Shown: positions 1 to 13,633 of the stretch, one piece after another
How the letters are laid out: every line of letters starts with the position of its first letter
Numbering within the stretch: the stretch's first letter is position 1
Assembly (NCBI GenBank): GCA_964057225.1
Contig: OZ059898.1
Span: 15,229,267 to 15,293,266 of the forward strand
Source: Auanema rhodensis
Lineage: Eukaryota; Nematoda; Chromadorea; Rhabditida; Rhabditidae
Length of the DNA: 64,000 bases
Direction: 5' to 3'
Notes under the pieces: model-generated
Told to the model about the DNA's origin: nothing
The model's database searches: none
What the model saw: the letters and a program-made list of their open reading frames with translations, nothing else
Made by a program: the position numbers and the translations under genes

Positions 1-118
1 GAGTACTTGAATTGAAAAAGAATTTTTTTATAAATAGTATGATAGTATTAGATAAATTATATAACTAGTGATATGATATTGTGGCTCTTTTTTTTATTCT
101 GAATATTTCAAAAAAGGG

Positions 119-157
<39 letters not shown>

Positions 158-514
158 AGAGGGAGAGAGATAAAGAAAGAGAGAGAGAGAGAGAGTGCAA
201 AATAGAGTGCAATAGGAACAGAGCTTAAAGAGGTTGAAGGAAGAGGAAGAAAGCGAATGGGGCAAAAAGTGAATTGGGAAAGAAAATACATGCAAGTAGC
301 AAGGGATAGGAATAAGGAAGAAGAAGAGAAAATCAAAGATAGCTGATTAAGGGCGGAAGCTAATTTCAGTTGGTTATTTCACTTGACAGATCATGAGTTC
401 TACGAAAATGAGTATTATAGAGTGAAGAGAAAGAAGCAAAAGATTTTATGAATATGAGAAGAACAATCTAATATCAAAAGGAAAGAAGAGATATAGAAAG
501 AGTTTGGAATTGGC

Positions 515-555
<41 letters not shown>

Positions 556-3317
556 GAGGGTCAAGGAATAGGATGAGGTTACGATAAGTGTATGTACATA
601 TAATGATAATGTGTGCAACCATTCACATCCGAATTATGTTTTTAAAATGAAATTTGAATAAACGTGAGAAACGTGATCATGTACATACACGTGTATATCC
701 ACGTATATACACGTGAATTACGTCATTTTAAATGAATAATAAACAGCACAATACAATCTGGCCAGTGGAAAAGCATAGGAAATGAAATGAAGAATGATAT
801 GGAGGCCAAACAAGGCGTTTAATGCTGCTGCAAAATCCTTCAGTTATGCTTATACTAGTCAGTTGCAGCATTCTATTGCATCCAAATATCAATCTATCTA
901 TATCTATATAGATAGTTATATATATACAAATTAAGAAATCAGTAGATAAAATTAAAAATTATACTATATATGTATATATGATATAATATTTTTGAAAAAA
1001 AAATATATATAAGCAGATTAAATATGTACATATAGTTAATAGAATAATTTGATAATATTGATTATAATAAAAGTATAATAATCTTGTATTTTGATCTTAT
1101 AAAAGACTATTTGATAGGATGGTTTAGATTATATTTAATATAGAAATAGATTAAACATTATGCTTTATATACAAGAACTACAATTGATTTATATATATAT
1201 AGTTAAGGAATATACATATAATGTACTTTTCAGAATATAAAACAATTGATTCAATAGTTAACATAATAATCTTTGAGAAAAGATAAGACAATCTGTTCAG
1301 AAATACAATAAATAAATTGAAATCTATGTTCTAAAAGTAGGAAATGGAGGGATGTGAAGGAAACGGAGAGAACAGGGAAGAATGGAACACCACCTGCTTC
1401 CTGTATTATCAATGATATGGATGTTCATGTACTTCTTCTTCTTCCAACTTTAATATATCAGAGATCTAACGTCAAAGTATTTTGTTAACTTACAAGCTTA
1501 ACAGCTTGAATTCATCAAAATCAAATTGTGTTACAAGAGATGATTGACAAGCAAAAATTTGCGTTAGATACACATATGTGTGTGAATATTATGATTTCAA
1601 GCATCAAAAAGATATCATTTGAATCAGTATATTATATAGATTATAGCTTTAAAAAAACATTTTATATATATATATTATAGTAAATATAACTGTAGTTTAA
1701 ATGAATATTTTCATTTTTGAATGGAAAAAAGCTCACCAAGACACTATTTTGTTCATCTTTGGTGAATGACAATGATTGGAATTTAACTAACTCTCTTTCT
1801 CAGATTCACATAATACTTTTCTATAATTTCACCGAAAAAGAAATCTTTTCTTCGTTGCGAGAAAAAAAAGTTTGAAGTTTTTGAAAAGTTGAAGATGAGC
1901 ATGTTGAGAGGAACTAAAACGAGGTATGTAGAGCATGGTTAAGCAGTCATCTATTGATGCTATGTGATGTGTGTCAAACGTGTAGACTGAGATCAAAACA
2001 TCATTCTGAGCATTTAAAAATGGAATTTTTTAATTTCAAAAAATAAAAAATATATAAAAAGCCATTAATTACATTGATTTTTCTTTTAAAATTATATGAA
2101 AATATTAGTATTAGATGGGAATAGTGTGTCTTCAGTGTCATTGAACCAAATTAGATAATTGGTACTATACACTGTTTTTATGAAAATTTTTGTTTTGTTT
2201 TTCTTACTAACTAATGGTGTTTATTGAAATTTAACTTATTCTCAACTATATGTAAACTGATTCTCAAATTTGAAATATTTTTCCCTTCCTCAAGAGCAAT
2301 ATAGCAGCTGTTTTTTAATAGGAAAGCATGATTCTTGCCTTCAAAATCTTATCTACATCATGCTTGCTATCATCTTCCACTTTGCTTATTTTTCTGACTA
2401 TCCTAGCCTAGTCTATGATGATGATCTTGAAGTATCTTCAAGTTTGAACTCCGTGAATTTCAGCGTTTGCTCCCAATGGTCAGGTGCCAAGGATTCATTC
2501 GGGAGCATGTGGCTGCTTCAAAATTACTTGCTCATGCTAATGAAGAATGCAGTACGAATAAAGAATTTTCAAAAATAAACGAAGTAGATCATGCGATTAC
2601 TTCAGAATTTACTGAAATATTTACTCCAAAAATTCAAAAATGCACGAAGAATATTGCTCAAACTGATGATCATGATAGCATGATTCTCAACTACCTCGTA
2701 TACATACTACTCATCAACCTCATATCATGTGGATCTTTTTAAATCGAAAAAAGTAGTTTCATCTGTTTACGAGTATTGTTTCTAAGAAAATTCACCAAAA
2801 CTTAAGAGAAAGCAACATGTTGAAATGGAAAAAAGTGGAAAATCTCTTTGAAAAGAAACAAATTGACGAAATTCTGTGATCATTTGTATAGTTCAATACA
2901 AAAAAATTTTAAGTTTAATCGAAAGGTATTAAGGAAGTTTTATTAAAGCTGGAAAGACGACATGTCAAGTTTTGACGAGTTTTACTTGATTAAACTAAAT
3001 TTATAAAAAAGTTCAATAAAATTCTTCTTTCTCTGATATGATTTTAATTCAAAAATATTTTAAAAACTTGAAAGAAAAGATAATTCATTTTATATTTCTT
3101 TAAAATAAAAAAAATAAGGTTGATGTTGATATTTAAACTAAAATAAAAAGAAATTCATGGAAAACAAACGTCTAAGTTGGCATCAGCCAGTTTGGTGAGA
3201 AAGTTCAATCGGCTTTATTCGGCAATATAAACACTACAATTTTTGTATTTTTCATGAAACATTCTACCATCATAGTTGAGAAAAGGAAATAAAACGAGAG
3301 TTAAATAGTAAGTAAAT

Positions 3318-3355
<38 letters not shown>

Positions 3356-5524
3356 AAGGGAGAGGGGGGAGTGGGAGGAGAATAGAGAGTATAGTTGCGC
3401 ACAGCGACACTTTTCATAGTCTCGATTTATTTCAAACAAAAGTTTTTGCTACCTACATGCTTGCTATGAGAATCAGGATAATCTTTAACAATTGCTGGTA
3501 ATGAAAAGAAAAATGAAAAAAATTTAAGAAATTTCTTAGTTATTCGAGAAATAATTGGAAAGAAATATGCATAGTAATGGCCAGTACTCACTTTTCTCTC
3601 GAACTTTTCTCGAATATTACCTCTAAATAGGCAAAGCCTGCGACTGAGAGTACGCTAAATTCCTGGGCAACAGGGAAAATAATCAAAATTGAAGAAATGT
3701 TTGATATATTAGCTTAACATATACATACGACAAATTGCTTCTGGTTTTTTTCCAGTTATTTCACTTACTCGTAAGAAGAATATTTGTATATTTGTTCATA
3801 AAAACGTCTTATATTTTCCGGAATCAGAGAGGAAGGGGATATTTTGTGAAAAAATCGAAAACAAATCATCTGAAAGGTTTTGCTTAGTTCAGGAAGAACA
3901 TCTTTTCTGCAGCAATGAACGGCAGAAATTTCATTGTATATGAAGTTCAAGCAGCAACTTTCGCTACGAAGTCAAGAATAGGTTGATGAAAAAAAACTAG
4001 AAAAATATAACTTATCTCCCAAAAACAAATTTTTTTTTCAAATTTACAATTCAAAGCTGGAAAAAAGGTTGGGAACAGGAGAATCAGCTAGAGATTACTA
4101 TTATAAGAGATGATAGTAGCTTATGAAGTAGACATCCAATATATCTACAGATATCTATTTGGAAAAACTTCCCAAGAAGTTATGAGAAACCAAATGATTG
4201 ACGAAGTGAACGAAGGAAAAAACTAAATTCTCAAGAGAGTTGAAAAGGGAAAAAACCAAATCTAAATGTTCTAATCCTTCTTTAAATGCTTGTAACCTTT
4301 ATTTCACAATCTAATCAAAGCACATTACGTATTGGAGGATCGTGAGCATCTGTATCTAAGCCCAATATTCTATTTCGTGTCTACCTCAATCAAAAGGAAA
4401 AAACAAGAAGAAAGTAAAAAGAGAACAAGAGTAACAAATAGACTTATTTAGATTTTTTTTTCAAAAATAATATCATTAGATAAGTAAATGAAATACAAAA
4501 ATATTCTTGATTCTCTCTATAAAATTTGAAAAAAAGTTGCTTTAGCGTATTAATAATCGGATTTTAGAGATCTGAAGAAATATATACAAAGAGAGAAGGA
4601 GGAAGAGACAGGAAATAGATAGCAACAGCTGAAACAATATTATAAAATGAAAGAAAGATATGAAAAGCGCTAGTTGTATTTGGTCGATTTTTTGAGTAAT
4701 CACTAATTTGCAGAAACAAAATACTGCTAGGCATGGCTGACGATTCTGATTTGCTGCAACAATACATAAAGCAGGTGAAATAGTGTGAAAAACAAGAAAA
4801 CGATATTGAGAAAGCTTGAAATACGTTGACGAAAGCTAGGCGATGGTCATTTGTTCAGATAATTCTAGATAAGCATTAGAATGCTTGATTCTCGTCAGCG
4901 TCCCACAACATCGTCCTTCTTCTAATCAAAACTACATTATACATACAAATATGTATATATACAATCAGATACAAAAAAAGGTTTGATTCCTACAACGAGG
5001 GAAAACATCAAAAGCTGTGGTCCATGGCTGAATTTCCTCTGTTTTTTCTTTAAAATTATTTGTCCAAGGAACCATCAGAGTAGACAATAGCATCAACCTT
5101 TTTTCATGGCCATTGAATATTTTCTTATGCAGTTGAGAAAACCACAAATTCTCTTCCGTCGTCCACTGACTCTTCCGGAAGTCGTTCAGAATTCAGGAGC
5201 GACGAACGATGAGCATGAAAAAGTACAGATGATACATACACAAACACATACACACACATACATTCACATTATTCAGTTTCAATTTATGTGCAATTTTGCC
5301 CTATATCTAATACAACACTTCGACCTTTTTATTTAAGTTAAGCATAAAATACTACCACATTTGTACTTTATTGCCTAGAATTTTATGCTTTCATTTAATT
5401 CAGAACTAACTGTCCTATCCCATCTCTCTCTCTTTCTTTCTTTCTCTCTTTCTCAATCCTTTCGTCTATCTCTCTCTCTCTCTCTTTCTCAATCCTTTCG
5501 TCTATTTCTGTTATAATCTTTTTT

Positions 5525-5591
<67 letters not shown>

Positions 5592-6958
5592 TCTCTCTCC
5601 CTCTCGATTTCTTCCACAGATCTCTCCAGAATTTTCTAAATCACACTTTACCATCTTTCGCTGTTCAGCATAATCTTTCAAATATTTTTTGCTTCCATCG
5701 TCATATGAATCATCTTGACTTCATCACTCTGTCTTCAACCAACCCTTTCCCATAAGCCATATCTTCTACCACCTCATCAGTACATTTCTTAGACACAATT
5801 TGTCACTTTTTTTCAGTTCGTAATAAAAACAACCGTTTGATAAAAAATGTTTGAAATACTTGCTCTTTAGTTGACTGATCAAAGAAGGCTATATCAAACA
5901 TTCAAACGTTAGTTGTATCCCCACTATTAAATGAACTATGACAAAGAAAAATGATGAAAGGAGAGTTATACTTAATTATAAACCACAAATTTCAGCTAAA
6001 AATAGATTTTAAACGTATAGATAATTCAAAACCATCCCATAATAGCTAAATATATATAAATGTTTTCATTATATCTACTTTTAGACGTAAATATAATAAA
6101 TATTCATAATACGAAGATAGTAAATGAGTATGTTCGAGACAAATGACTGAAAACATTTCGTCTATTTTTGTGATAAAACGTATCAAAACCAAATGACAGA
6201 TAGAGCGAGAAATGCAAAATACAATGAAGACATCATACAACTTGCTAAATATATGATGTCATCTTGGTCTTTCTCTCTTTCATGTTGCAAAATCAAAATT
6301 AGTTCATCATTGAACGGAAGTATTTCACATCAATTCCAAAATTACAAGAGAGAAATCGAGAAAAGGGTGAGAAAAGAAGCCTACACAAGCATCATTAGAA
6401 TAATAATTGACCACGTGAAATTCACGTTACACTAGCATTCTCATATCATTTTACATTCTTAGATCACACAGCACGGTGTATTCCAAAAACAAACAACTAA
6501 CGAACATCACAATTACGTTACTAGTAGAGGATGTAGTTAATAATTACAAAAAAAAATTTCTCAACGCCCACTGTAGCACCTGGTATTAAAACCAAAATAT
6601 TTTGAAACTTCTGTCACAAGACAACGAAAATTCAGAAGCGAAATCAGACTTTACTTTTGATTACTTTCTAGTCATCTAGTAGGATAGGTTATTGTGACAA
6701 TGAATTACAAAAGCAAGCTGGTCTTTTGCAAGAGTAATAATTACTGATTATCATTTGTTAAAACAAACTTTCTTGTAAAACTTGAATGAAAACAAATTGA
6801 ATTATGACAACATTGTTAAATTAAAGTAATAGTATGTAATCATCGGTACAACAAAGGCAAAAAAAAGTTTAAAAACTTTGCAAATTGGAAAATCACGTTA
6901 ATATAATACACGTGAAACATAAGATCAGTGGATGGACGGAGCAAGGAGAATGTACTTT
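1..6958. other. Repeat-rich intergenic DNA without a convincing gene
   Basis: I see no gene here that I can support. The stretch is AT-rich and has purine tracts of GA type near 120-196, 518-552 and 3318-3360, and a long CT block at about 5404-5604. Most open frames are Ser/Leu- or Arg/Glu-repeat artefacts of these tracts. The one place with a coding-like look is about 2450-2742 (+), described under findings. ACGT-rich clusters lie near 660-725 and 6412-6432. Confidence 0.6.
5527..5604. repeat. Long (CT)n microsatellite
   Basis: An almost pure CT dinucleotide run of about 60 bases ends in CCCTCTCT variants. Imperfect CT-rich DNA precedes it from about 5404. It is one of the longest of roughly thirty GA/CT tracts in the window. 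Confidence 0.95.
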
Positions 6959-8016
6959 TTATTCCATATCTTCATCTGAAAGCAAAGTCAACAATGAGTT
7001 TGATATGAAAAGAAAATAACAAAGTTCTAATTACCTTCATTTTGTTGATTTTGTCGTCCTCCTCCTAGCATGCGTTGCAAATTAGCTAGACCCTCTTCAC
7101 TTAACTCTACATCACCATCCGCATTAGCCAACTGACAATAAGACAATAAATAAGGAAGTAATTTATTACACATACGCTTTCAGCTGTGATCCACTGTCCA
7201 CCATTTGGAGGTGCGAAGCCAATTCCATTTTCATCGACTTCACCAACATCTTCCATTCCTTCGTCTTCATCAGAAATGTCATCCTCATCAGGGTTCAATT
7301 CCTGACATAAGCTCATTTCATCGTAAATCTGACTTACTGAAAGGAAAGACTGAGAATATGAAACAGAGCAAATTGCGAAAACTCACAAACACTGGTGTCT
7401 GTTGGGACAAAACGAATTGAAACATTTGGAGGAGTGTCACTGTCAGCTTCATCAACATCTTCATTTAGCTCTTGCTCAGCCATATTCAAATCTGAAAATA
7501 TACTCAAATTTGTGATATCCGAGAATGACCAGAAGAATTTTCATTTAAATACCATTCACATGTTGAGACTCAGCAGCAGTGTATAATGGAATGTCTCTTG
7601 GTCTGCGCCGCTCTAAAAACAACAAAGTTAGAGCGTCGCAGACTCAAAGATATTTTCAATCCGGGACAGACGTCTCAAACCATGAGTAAATTAAAATTTA
7701 AAGATACTCACCGGCTCTTGAACAGTCCACCAGCACATAGATGCATTCACTGTGGAAAGTACTGATGTCAGTAGAAACAGCGTGAAGGATGATTGAGGGG
7801 TAAGTAAGAGAGAATCCTTTCTTGGTTTCTCTATTGATCCAGGTGACAGATCTAAATTTACAAAATGAATCGAAAGCAATAAGAAATTAGGAAAAACCTC
7901 TCAGTCAAAGAAATAGATCCATCTCCAAGACAATTATTCTCTACGTAACATTGTACTTGTTGTTGATGAAAACGAACATTTTCAGTAGGCTCAGCAACTT
8001 CTGTCAAAACGATCAT
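6959..8016 (-). CDS. icln-1: pICln, methylosome / Sm-protein assembly chaperone
   Basis: pICln delivers Sm proteins to the PRMT5 methylosome and to the SMN complex during snRNP assembly. Seven exons can be joined: 8016-7898, 7851-7712, 7612-7553, 7491-7387, 7336-7176, 7131-7035 and 6975-6959. They total 699 bases, or 232 residues; the human protein has 237. The N-terminal PH-like half carries the family segments around WINRETKKGFSLTYPSIILHAV (split here as WINRETKKGF then SLTYPSIILHAV) and ECIYVLV. It is followed by an acidic loop, the strand SIRFVPTD, and a D/E-rich C-terminus typical of pICln. A splice acceptor sits one base before the ATG, and the neurochondrin-like gene ends about 140 bases upstream, so this is probably the trans-spliced downstream gene of an operon. 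The identification rests on recalled family sequence. Confidence 0.9.
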
Positions 8017-8019
8017 TCT
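8017..8019 (-). promoter_or_regulatory. Probable trans-splice acceptor of pICln
   Basis: On the minus strand the sequence reads GGTTCAG followed by A and then the ATG. A 3' splice site this close to a start codon, about 140 bases below the stop of the preceding same-strand gene and with no room for a promoter, is what a nematode operon site looks like. The leader type (SL1 or SL2-like) cannot be read from DNA. Confidence 0.65.
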
Positions 8020-8158
8020 GAACCAATGTAATTAAACGAAATCAAAAAAAATCACATGAAAGATAAATGAAGCTGATTAAACCACTTAATATAGAGAAAT
8101 AATAATTTTTAAAAACTTTATGATGAGATCAAAGACTATAAACAGATATGGTAACAAT

Positions 8159-10053
8159 TTAGAATTCTTTCAAAACTTTCAGAATTTTAGGGTCTGTAAC
8201 AAATTTGCCAGCCGTTGCTCGTAGTGCTGTCATCGTTTCTTTATTATACCAATCACACCGTGTTGAGAGGTTTTTTAAGCTTTCTATTGTCTGAACACAG
8301 AAAAACACTCAAAACAATGAAAATAGGCAATTCTCACCTCTTTAACAATGAACTTATCAGGACAAGTTGGATTTGTGAGTGACAGAAAATCTTTGAAAAG
8401 TAGAGCTGAGTTATTTCCATACTTGATAGAACCTATAACTCGTATTAGGCCAACAGCCATTATGTCATCCTGAAAAAAAAACAAGTCTTCATTTAAAATA
8501 TTAAAATATATCAATACCTGATCAAGACAAGCCTTCTTGAAAACTTCAGCCAATAATGGAGCAACTTTCTTGATATCATCTGGTTGAAGAAAGATTTCAC
8601 CACCATATGAGAATAAATTGCATAGATAGCGATAAAATAGCTCACAAATCTAATAATCAAAAAAATAAAAAAGAAAAAAAAGAAAAACATACAGGCTCAG
8701 TTAACTTCAATTTCTCTTCCGGAATATCTTGAGCTCCTACCCAATAACTAACAATGAAAGAACTAGCTTCTTGAACTGAGAACAGAAAAAAAACGAATAA
8801 AGGAATAGAAAATAAATTAACTTACTAGCTTTAGAAATCTTTAGGGAATCATCGTCATTCATGAAATCTTCATCATCAACAGCTCTAATTGACATCTATA
8901 CCATTAATTTAAAGAAAAAAATTATACAATAAATGTTATAAGAATACATTACCTCTAATAAGTCCAAACAAATTGATAATGAATTAAATTCTATGTCTCC
9001 TGGGTTGTCTAAGATTATTCGTAATTCACCTGTTGCTAAATGAGCAATCAGACAAAGAAGTTGGCAATCTTTTTCAAACCATGTGGGTCCTCTCTTCTAA
9101 AATAGTGAAAATAATTATAAAACAACTATAAGATTTAATACAGCAGTGACAGCATCAGCTAAACCAAATGCAGCCATTTTGAACTGACCATCCAACCTAT
9201 TAGGAGGAGCTTTTACTATGCTTCCCACTACTGACAAAAATTTTTTTTCCCAATCATACGTTGAATCTAAAAAGTTTCATGTTCGAAGAAATATTTTTGA
9301 AAGCCTTCTCACCAGGATTCAAATCAGTAATAAGCATAACCAATCCAGAACATAAGTTCAAAAGATCCAAAGGCCAAGGGTTAAAGTTATTTTCAGTTGC
9401 AAAGGTCACTAATAACCTAAGCCCTTCGTGCACAAGTTTTTGGTCATTCTAAAAAAGCAGGAAATGAGAAGCACAATGTAATTGAAACATACTCTTATTG
9501 GAGCTCGAACAAGAAATGAGAGAACATCAAACGATAGTGAAAGATCTTTAAAGCCTATAACATTCAAGTTAGGCAATCGAGAGCAAAAAAAAATTAAAAC
9601 TGACGATTTTTAATGAACCTTACTAATCTTTTAACAATATCAAGATGTTCCTCATATTGCGAATCACTACAAACAGATAATAACTTGGCATATATGTCGA
9701 TCAAGAATTTCTGATAACTGGAAAAGAGAACAAAATAAACATAATTTGGATTTGACCAAACTCAAAATATTCTGACTCTTCTACACAGAGCAATTCGTCA
9801 ACAAATTCTTTAGGAAAAGAACTTAATATAGTATTTGATGTATTTTCGTCCAACTCAGATCCCTGAACAATTCATAGTCAGTTAAGATCCGAAATATAAG
9901 AAATCCAACCGAACTGTACTTCTTAGCCAGGACAAATAATGTTGATATTTTCGTCCCTATAGATGAGCCGTTCAATAAAAACTTGTCCAAACATTCCTGA
10001 AGGCTTAAATCTTCGTCTATGTTCTCAAGAATAGGGGCTAGAGCTAAAGACAT
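8159..10053 (-). CDS. NCDN: Neurochondrin-like protein
   Basis: Neurochondrin is a cytoplasmic helical-repeat protein that in vertebrates acts in neurite growth and mGluR/CaMKII signalling; its nematode role is unknown to me. About twelve exons with tiny introns give some 460 residues, against about 730 in human, with the shortening mainly in the N-terminal and variable parts. The diagnostic stretches are a segment resembling the human DWI..GSKFLALLVNLACVEVRL block (here WFEKDCQLLCLIAHLATGEL near the middle), then SLSICLDLLEMSI, then EASSFIVSYWV followed by the helical C-terminal third. The start is the first ATG of the first coding-like exon. The first intron (47 bases) is at about 9860-9906. 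It is followed at 142 bases by pICln on the same strand. Assignment is by recalled similarity and needs a profile search. Confidence 0.72.
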
Positions 10054-10643
10054 TTTCTTACTTATATATTCATTGGAACGGGCAAATTCGAAAATTTATC
10101 TGGCTACTCGCCAAAGGGGGAAGTTTCAAGACCAATTCATTTAAACACTAGTTAGACCTTTAATATTTCTTCCGTCCTCTTGCTCCGCAAAATTCGGTCA
10201 ATGCTTTCTGGTCTTTTTTTTCTACCATTCCTTTCTTATCTCTCTTATGAGTTTTCATATTGATTTTCCAACTCAAAGCTTGCTTTTAAAGGTATCAAAA
10301 TTCAAAGTATTGCACTCCTCAAACTGACGATGATATTATCATTCTTGTTCGTACCATGAATGTTTACCTCCATACATGTTCTCTTTTGGCTGAAAGACCC
10401 CATGTTTTAATCGCGTGGTTTGATCATATGCGCTATCAAATATTGATTGATTCTACTTTTTCCGCCTGGTCCAGCTTATATTACTATCAAGTCAACTTTT
10501 TTTGTGAAAATATAGTTTTTACTAGCCTTTCTTGCTGTTTTCATTTTCACTTTGCTGCCTTGTTGTAATGTGTTATTTCTACTTTGCTGTTATGTTTCCT
10601 CCGAATATTCATTGACTGCATTGTTCAGCTTTAATTTTTAGAC
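10054..10643. promoter_or_regulatory. Divergent promoter region, neurochondrin/pICln operon and MO25
   Basis: These 590 bases separate two outward-facing genes and must hold both promoters unless either uses a distant one. The DNA is pyrimidine-rich on the + strand close to MO25, as in an outron, and ends in a TTTTTAG acceptor at 10641, two bases before the MO25 ATG. I see no clear TATA box or palindromic factor site. Confidence 0.5.
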
Positions 10644-12150
10644 ATGGTTCTGCCCATCTTCGGTAAGTCGCATAAGTCGCCCGCAGATGTTGTCAAAAAC
10701 TTGAAAGATGCTCTTGTTATCATAGAGAAGGTCAGTTCAACGGTTTCTGCGATTTTCTTTGATTTTGCAAAAAGCATTTTACATTTTGCAACGTCTTATC
10801 TGCTTTTTTGTATTTTCTTGTCGTTCAGGGTGATAAGAAATCTGACAAAGCTGTGGAAGAGGTGAATAAATGGCTTCAAATGGTAAAAGGTATTATTTAT
10901 GGCCAGGATGGTCAAGAACCCAATAGCGAACAGGTTTAGTAATTCGATTATAATATCAGAAGTATTATTGAAATTTTTTAAAGGTAGCTCAACTTGCTCA
11001 AGAAACATATAACGCCAACGTGCTACCAATGCTTATTCGGAATCTTGCCAAGTTGGATTTTGAGAGCAAAAAGGTTTTGAGCTTAAATTAAATATTTAAC
11101 ACAATTTGTGGGGAAACATTTTTTTAAGGATGTTGCTCAAATATTCAACAACCTCCTTCGCCGGCAAATTGGAACTCGGTCACCAACAGTTGAATATCTT
11201 GGAGCTCGTCCAGAAATTCTTATTGTCCTAGTTAATGGGTGATATTTTCCCAGAGTTTTGTTTATTTTTCAATCTTTCTCAGTTATGAAAACGGAGAAAT
11301 AGCCGTTACATGTGGATCAATGCTAAGAGAATGTATTAGACACGATCAATTAGCTAAGGTAAGTGGTTTTTAATGTATTTTTTTCAATTTTACGATTTAT
11401 TATTTAAAACCTTTTACTTTCTTATTTTTTTCTTAAGATCCTTCTTAATCATGAGTCATTCTATAAATTTTTTGAATATGTTGAGATGTCTTCTTTCGAT
11501 ATTGCTTCAGATGCTTATTCAACCTTTAAAGTATGTTTTTCCTCCGTGTTAGATCATCTTTCTTATACATCTTATGTAGGATTTGATAACCAAACATAAA
11601 ACTCTTTGTGCCGAGTTTCTCGATGCAAACTATGACAAATTTTTCTTGGAGTATCAAAAACTATTGAACTCGGAAAACTATGTAACGAGAAGACAATCTT
11701 TGAAGGTATTTTCATTTAATTTTTTAAATTTTTTATTTTCTTTTCTTAGCTCCTTGGTGAATTGCTTTTGGATCGTCATAACTTCAATGTCATGACTAAA
11801 TACATCTCTAACCCAGAGAATCTGAAACTTATGATGGAACTTTTGAGAGAGAAAAGTCGAAGTATACAATTTGAAGCATTCCATGTCTTCAAGGAAAAGT
11901 TTTTACCAAAAAAGCAACTTTCTAATTTTGTTCTTTCAGGTTTTTGTTGCCAATCCCAACAAACCCCGACCTATTGCCGACATATTATTACGAAATCGAG
12001 AGAAGCTGGTAAGTTGTAAGTAGGTTTTCAACAAATGTTCCATTTATGCAGGTTGATTTCTTGCAACAGTTCCATAAAGATCGAACAGATGACGAACAGT
12101 TTAATGATGAAAAAGCTTATCTCATTAAACAGATTCAGGAGATGAAATAA
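10644..12150 (+). CDS. mop-25: MO25 / CAB39 scaffold protein
   Basis: MO25 is an armadillo-like scaffold that binds the C-terminal WEF motif of the pseudokinase STRAD to activate LKB1, and also activates GCK-III/STK25-type kinases; nematode MOP-25 proteins act in cell polarity. Nine or so exons join into about 335 residues, the family length. It begins [20 protein letters not shown]. Hallmark blocks are [35 protein letters not shown], a [20 protein letters not shown] stretch, and [15 protein letters not shown] near the end. Exon 1 is 10644-10730. A splice acceptor at 10641 lies two bases before the ATG, suggesting spliced-leader addition. No family residue appears to be missing. The other possibility is only which of several MO25 paralogues this is. 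Confidence 0.96.
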
Positions 12151-13633
12151 CTTCTTTTATGACAATCATTGATACTTAAAATAATACCAGTACCCTTTAA
12201 TCAATTAGTTCTTTTGTCACGATTGTGAATTGTAAACATGTAATTATAACTGTGTCATTTTATTTTCATCGTGTTCTCCATATTTTCGAGTAGGAACATG
12301 TATCTTTATTCCTATTGGATGACTTTATGATTTTACGAAATTTTGCATTGTAACAACTAGTACTCAGTCAAGTGGCAGCCAAATTTAGAAAATGTAAATT
12401 TTCGGGAATTGTTAACCTAAGTAGATGATTAATTTTTCGGTGTCACTCGTGTCTTTTGTTCTTGTTTCCTTTTTAATTTTTTGTTGTTTTCTATGGATTT
12501 TAATAAATCCTTAGTAATTTCTATAAAAAAATATCTTCGGCTTGCCTTCTCATCTTTTTGTTGTTTGCGATCTCGCTGATTCATATAACTTTTCAACTTT
12601 GCAAAACTTTTTATTTTTCTTGTCTTTTTACGCATCATCTCTTTCTTCTCGTTCTTCTCTCCTTCTTAAATTTCTCCTTTCTCCCTTCCAATTGATATTG
12701 CTGCTGAAATCTTTTTTCAAGTTGGCTTAGGGGCTATTATTTTGTAGTTGCTTTACAAAGTTATTTTATAAATTTCGATGTCGAGTTAACTCAGCCAACT
12801 AAAACCCAATAGAGATATTGCTGATTTTTTTTGTTTCATTTTATGCTGGTATTTCCAACTTTTTTATTTTTTTCAAAATGTTTTCAATAAGTATATTCAC
12901 AACTAGCTATCGTACTAAAAGAAGATATAAGTAATTTTCAACAAAGGTTTTATAAAAATTTAAATAGCTATCTGCACAATATATTATAATCATATGCGCA
13001 TAACGTAGGTTATGTTGTGATGGAAATTCGTGTAGTAACTCAAATCTCTTTGTCATTGTTCTATTACTAATATGTTCTATGCATGAGAATTGGTTGTAAA
13101 ATCTGTTTCAATACTATTACTATTTCAATGGATATGCATCTTCGTTGAATAGGCAAAAGAAGGACAACTGTATGGGTGTAGTTCTCGAATTGTAGTATTT
13201 CGGTAAAAATCTGTTGATGGGATTGCTGCGTGAAATAGCATATTTTCACAATAATCCCCCTGGGAATGTTTTTACAGTTTCGCAACTTGTGCTATTTTTG
13301 AAACTAGAAAGTTCGCGCTGATTCAGCCATGCTTTTGTCCTTATCAATCAGATACTTAAGACGCCTTTCTTTGTTCAATTCTTACTAACAATATCGGGAA
13401 TGTGCGTTCAAACGATGAAATGAGAAAAAACACAGTTTAAGAGGTCCGATACGAATTTAATTTATCAACATTAAATAAATAAAAGTAAAATGATAAAATA
13501 GGCACAAAACAAAACAAGACAAGAAATTAAGAAGAGAACTTAATGAGCATATAATTAATTCACCACATTGTGGAATGATTTTTAATATAATGACAAGAAT
13601 TATAAATTATAACAACCCATCATATTCTTCGGT
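12151..13633. other. Intergenic region between convergent MO25 and SelT
   Basis: This 1.5 kb holds the 3' ends of two converging genes. The only coding-like piece is a short Lys/Arg-rich open frame on the minus strand (12429-12638), listed under findings because nothing anchors it. No RNA gene or long repeat is evident. Confidence 0.5.

Noticed and set aside
8020-8100. GGTTTAAT word resembling the start of SL1
   Set aside because: Only the first eight bases match and no SL RNA structure or Sm site follows.
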